Part shown: positions 61,456 to 64,000 of the stretch, piece by piece
Position numbering within the stretch: position 1 is the first letter of the stretch
Layout of the letters: every line of letters begins with the position of its first letter
From: Bradyrhizobium sp. CCBAU 53338
GTDB taxonomy: Bacteria; Pseudomonadota; Alphaproteobacteria; Rhizobiales; Xanthobacteraceae
Assembly (NCBI RefSeq): GCF_015291665.1
Contig: NZ_CP030048.1
Span: forward strand, 1,054,001 to 1,118,000
Reading direction: 5' to 3'
DNA length: 64,000 nt
Translations under genes and position numbers: made by a program
Notes under the pieces: generated by a model
The model's input: the letters and a program-made list of their open reading frames with translations, nothing else
Database searches by the model: none
What the model was told of the DNA's origin: nothing

Positions 61456-62652
61456 TTACTTGGTGCGCAGAACTTCGACGCCGGGCAGGGGCTTGCCTTC
61501 CATCCATTCAAGAAATGCGCCACCGGCGGTCGAGACATAGGTGAACTGACCGGCCACATGGGCCTGGTTGAGCGCCGCGACGGTATCGCCTCCGCCCGCG
61601 ATCGAGATCAGCTTTTTCGCTTTCGTACGTTCTGCCGCATGCTTGGCGGCCGCGACCGTGCCGCGGTCGAACGGCTGCATCTCGAACGCGCCGAGCGGCC
61701 CGTTCCAGACCAGCGTGGCGGCATCGTCGATCGCGGCCTGGACGCGCACGATCGATTGCGGGCCGACGTCGAGGATCATGCCGTCGGCCGGGATCGCATC
61801 GAGGCCGTAGGCGTGCGAGGGCGCATTCGCCGCGAAATGATAGGCGACGGTGGCGTCGACGGGGAGGATGATGGCGCAGTTGGCGGCTTCCGCCTTCTCC
61901 ATGATGCGCAGCGCCGTGGCTGCGAGATCCTTCTCGGCCAGCGACTTGCCGACGCCGACGCCCTGGGCGTGCAGGAAGGTGTTGGCCATGCCGCCGCCGA
62001 TCACCAGCGCGTCGACCTTGCTGACGAGGTTTTCCAGGAGGTCGATCTTGGTCGAGACTTTTGCGCCGCCGATGATGGCGATGACGGGCTTGGTCGGCGA
62101 ACCCAGCGCCTTCTCCAGCGCGTCGAGCTCGGCCTGCATGGTGCGGCCGGCATAGGCCGGCAGCTTGTGGCCGAGGCCTTCGGTCGAGGCATGGGCGCGG
62201 TGCGCCGCCGAGAACGCGTCGCTGACCCAGATGTCGCCGAGCTTGGCGAGCTCCGCGACGAAGGCCGGATCGTTCTTTTCCTCTTCCTTGTGGAAGCGGG
62301 TGTTTTCCAGACAGAGGATGTCGCCATCCTTCAGCGCCGCGACCGCCTTGGCTGCGGGCTCGCCGATGCAATCATCGGCGAAGGCGACCGGCTTCTTCAC
62401 GACCTTCGACAGCGCTTCCGCAACGGGCTTGAGCGACTCCTTGGGGTCGCGTCCCTTCGGGCGGCCGAAATGCGCGAGCAGGATGACCTTGCCGCCCTTG
62501 TCCGAGATTTCATTGATGGTCGGCGCGACGCGCTCGAGCCGGGTCGCGTCGGTGACGCGGCCATCGTCCATGGGCACGTTGAGATCGACGCGGAGCAGCA
62601 CGCGCTTGCCCTTCACGTCGACGTCGTCGAGGGTGCGGAATTTGTTGGTCAT
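61456..62652 (-). CDS. pgk: phosphoglycerate kinase
   Basis: A 398-residue monomeric glycolytic/gluconeogenic kinase transferring phosphate between 1,3-bisphosphoglycerate and ADP. N-terminal signature [11 protein letters not shown] and C-terminal nucleotide motif [14 protein letters not shown] are intact. Lies between gap and fba on the same strand. Confidence 0.96.
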   Translation of the reverse strand: MTNKFRTLDDVDVKGKRVLLRVDLNVPMDDGRVTDATRLERVAPTINEISDKGGKVILLAHFGRPKGRDPKESLKPVAEALSKVVKKPVAFADDCIGEPAAKAVAALKDGDILCLENTRFHKEEEKNDPAFVAELAKLGDIWVSDAFSAAHRAHASTEGLGHKLPAYAGRTMQAELDALEKALGSPTKPVIAIIGGAKVSTKIDLLENLVSKVDALVIGGGMANTFLHAQGVGVGKSLAEKDLAATALRIMEKAEAANCAIILPVDATVAYHFAANAPSHAYGLDAIPADGMILDVGPQSIVRVQAAIDDAATLVWNGPLGAFEMQPFDRGTVAAAKHAAERTKAKKLISIAGGGDTVAALNQAHVAGQFTYVSTAGGAFLEWMEGKPLPGVEVLRTK

Positions 62653-62664
62653 CGGACGCTTCCT

Positions 62665-62773
62665 TGTCCCGGGCGCCGCTGCGCAGAACCGGGACCCACC
62701 TTACAGCGAGTCCCGCGGTTGAATGGGTCCCGGATCTGCGGAGCAGCGCAAGCGCTGCACCGCGTCCGGGACA
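62665..62773. repeat. palindromic repeat (TTGTCCCGGGC...GTCCGGGACA)
   Basis: Outer arms with inner GGGACCCA / TGGGTCCC pair, in the 132-nt gap between gap and pgk. Arms resemble those at 25647-25735. It could uncouple pgk expression from gap. Confidence 0.65.
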
Positions 62774-62784
62774 CGAGACCTTGC

Positions 62785-63792
62785 TTAGATCACCTTGCTC
62801 ATCGCAACCGCGGTGTCGGCCATGCGGTTCGAGAAGCCCCACTCGTTGTCGTACCAGGACATCACGCGCACCAGCGTGCCGTTCTGCACCTTGGTCTGGT
62901 CCTCGTGGAAGGTCGAGGAGTGCGGGTCATGGTTGAAGTCGATCGAGACGTTCGGCGCGGAGGTGTAGCCGAGCACGCCCTTGAGCTGTTGCTCGGAGGC
63001 GCGCTTCATCGCCGCGTTGATTTCCTTGGCGTCGGTGGCGCGCTTGGCGACGATCTTGAGGTCGACGACCGAGACGTTCGGGGTCGGCACGCGGATCGCG
63101 ACGCCGTCGAGCTTGCCCTTCAGCTCGGGCAGCACGAGGCCGATGGCCTTGGCAGCACCGGTCGAGGTCGGGATCATCGACATCGCCGCCGCACGGCCGC
63201 GGTAGAGATCCTTGTGCAGCGTGTCCAGCGTCGGCTGGTCGCCGGTGTAGGCGTGGATCGTGGTCATGAAGCCGGTCTCGATGCCGACGAGATCGTTCAG
63301 CACCTTGGCGACCGGCGCGAGGCAGTTGGTGGTGCAGCTTCCGTTGGAGACGACCAGGTGATCCCTGGTCAGCGTGTCGTGGTTGACGCCGTAGACGATG
63401 GTGGCGTCGGCGCCGTCGGCGGGCGCGGAGACCAGCACGCGCTTGGCGCCGGCGGTCAGATGCGCGGAGGCCTTGTCCTTCGCGGTGAAGATGCCGGTGC
63501 ATTCCAGCGCGATGTCGACGCCGAGATCCTTCCAGGGCAGCTTCGAGGGATCGCGCTCGGCGGTCACCTTGATCTTGCCGCCGCCGAGGCTGATCGAGTC
63601 GCCGTCGACGGTCACGGTGCCGGGAAAGCGGCCATGGACGCTGTCGTAGCGGAGCAGATGGGCGTTGGTCTCGACCGGGCCGAGATCGTTGATGCCGACG
63701 ACCTCGATGTCCTTGCGGCCGGACTCGGCGATAGCCCGCAGGACGTTGCGGCCGATGCGACCAAAACCGTTAATTCCAACGCGGACTGCCAT
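62785..63792 (-). CDS. gap: type I glyceraldehyde-3-phosphate dehydrogenase
   Basis: A 335-residue NAD-dependent dehydrogenase. N-terminal [10 protein letters not shown] and the catalytic cysteine in [11 protein letters not shown] are intact. Catalyses glyceraldehyde-3-phosphate to 1,3-bisphosphoglycerate. AAGGAG upstream of ATG 63792 is an ideal ribosome-binding site. First gene of the gap-pgk-fba cluster in this window, with transketolase probably upstream. Confidence 0.96.
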   Translation of the reverse strand: MAVRVGINGFGRIGRNVLRAIAESGRKDIEVVGINDLGPVETNAHLLRYDSVHGRFPGTVTVDGDSISLGGGKIKVTAERDPSKLPWKDLGVDIALECTGIFTAKDKASAHLTAGAKRVLVSAPADGADATIVYGVNHDTLTRDHLVVSNGSCTTNCLAPVAKVLNDLVGIETGFMTTIHAYTGDQPTLDTLHKDLYRGRAAAMSMIPTSTGAAKAIGLVLPELKGKLDGVAIRVPTPNVSVVDLKIVAKRATDAKEINAAMKRASEQQLKGVLGYTSAPNVSIDFNHDPHSSTFHEDQTKVQNGTLVRVMSWYDNEWGFSNRMADTAVAMSKVI

Positions 63793-63927
63793 GTTTCGTC
63801 TCCTTATGACCGTTCAATGACGGCTGTTCAATAACCCCATCGTCCCGCACAACGCGCTTTGCGCGCCTGCGAGGGTTTTTTAGAGGCGGACGCCCGGTTC
63901 GGCCGGGCGATGCTTGATCATATGAGA

Positions 63928-63939
63928 GACTACGTAGTC
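63928..63939. promoter_or_regulatory. perfect 12-bp palindrome upstream of gap
   Basis: GACTACGTAGTC, followed on the plus strand by a C and a run of eight T. It may be an operator or a small terminator-like element for an antisense transcript. No known box matches. Confidence 0.35.
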
Positions 63940-63962
63940 CTTTTTTTTGGCAAGCTCAACTC

Positions 63963-64000
63963 TCAGCTGACGCGCTTCAGCACGGCGTTGACCGCAGCCT
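63963..64000 (-). CDS. tkt: probable transketolase, last codons only
   Basis: The minus strand reads AAVNAVLKRVS then TGA, a C-terminus typical of transketolase in this group. The usual gene order tkt-gap-pgk-fba in related genomes supports it. The rest of the gene lies outside the window. Confidence 0.55.
   Translation of the reverse strand, partial: AAVNAVLKRVS

Noticed and set aside
61012..63834. Very long plus-strand open frame (about 940 codons) opposite fba, pgk and gap
   Set aside because: Antisense frame created by GC-rich codon bias. The minus-strand genes have all family motifs and the frame has none.

Overview
The window looks like a chromosomal segment of a Bradyrhizobium-type alphaproteobacterium (Rhizobiales). 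The DNA is GC-rich. The gene content is typical of that group: malate synthase G, a fused CysN/CysC with CysD, a CysG-DUF2849-CysI-DUF934-CysH operon, DUF1192 next to DUF1465/RcdA, DUF2865, DUF459 and YqgE. Many intergenic regions carry the short palindromic repeats common in these genomes. I see no tRNA, rRNA, CRISPR array or prophage. There is one complete insertion sequence, of IS5 type.

Layout. 1-3.7 kb: the 3' part of an HWE-type sensor kinase with a degraded ATP-binding site, RidA, a TetR regulator and OpgC. 3.9-8.1 kb: an envelope and stress region (holin-like protein, DUF883, AI-2E/PerM permease, L,D-transpeptidase, DUF2865, a 51-residue membrane protein). Four sites here match the general-stress sigma EcfG promoter, GGAAC-N16/17-CGTT, each 37-50 nt before a start codon. 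8.1-10.3 kb: glcB. 10.7-18.3 kb: sulfate assimilation as two divergent operons. 18.6-28.8 kb: CAP lipoprotein, patatin-BdhA pair, TauE/SafE exporter, Wzx-like flippase, stand-alone DsbD N-domain protein, YqgE, TfdA-like dioxygenase, divergent SDRs and CsbD (with another EcfG-like promoter). 28.9-36.4 kb: DUF459, MltB-type transglycosylase, galU, a diguanylate cyclase, a DUF7662-like gene and the IS, which sits inside a palindromic repeat.

36.4-47 kb: GGDEF/EAL protein, quinone oxidoreductase, DUF1192, a candidate small RNA, RcdA-like DUF1465, rpmE, an MsbA-like ABC exporter, and an operon with non-flagellar MotA/MotB-like proteins, a GNAT enzyme and a small membrane protein. 47-56.3 kb: a DUF1295-CFA synthase pair, a hemerythrin gene behind a FixK2-type box, an AcrAB-type RND pump, a His/Trp-rich secreted protein, and a lipoprotein followed by a lysine-rich protein with a CDC...CFC tail. 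56.3-64 kb: SuhB-like phosphatase, a Sel1-repeat protein followed by a 15-bp tandem repeat, a divergent ThiE-like protein, both classes of fructose-bisphosphate aldolase, pgk, gap, and the last codons of what is probably transketolase.

The strongest unifying observation is the concentration of EcfG-type promoters at 4.8-7.9 kb. They tie a set of mostly uncharacterised envelope proteins to the alphaproteobacterial general stress response. Secondary leads are the candidate sRNA with a CUCCU loop, the FixK-box hemerythrin, the MotA/MotB-like operon, the DUF1295-CFA synthase pair and the CDC...CFC protein.
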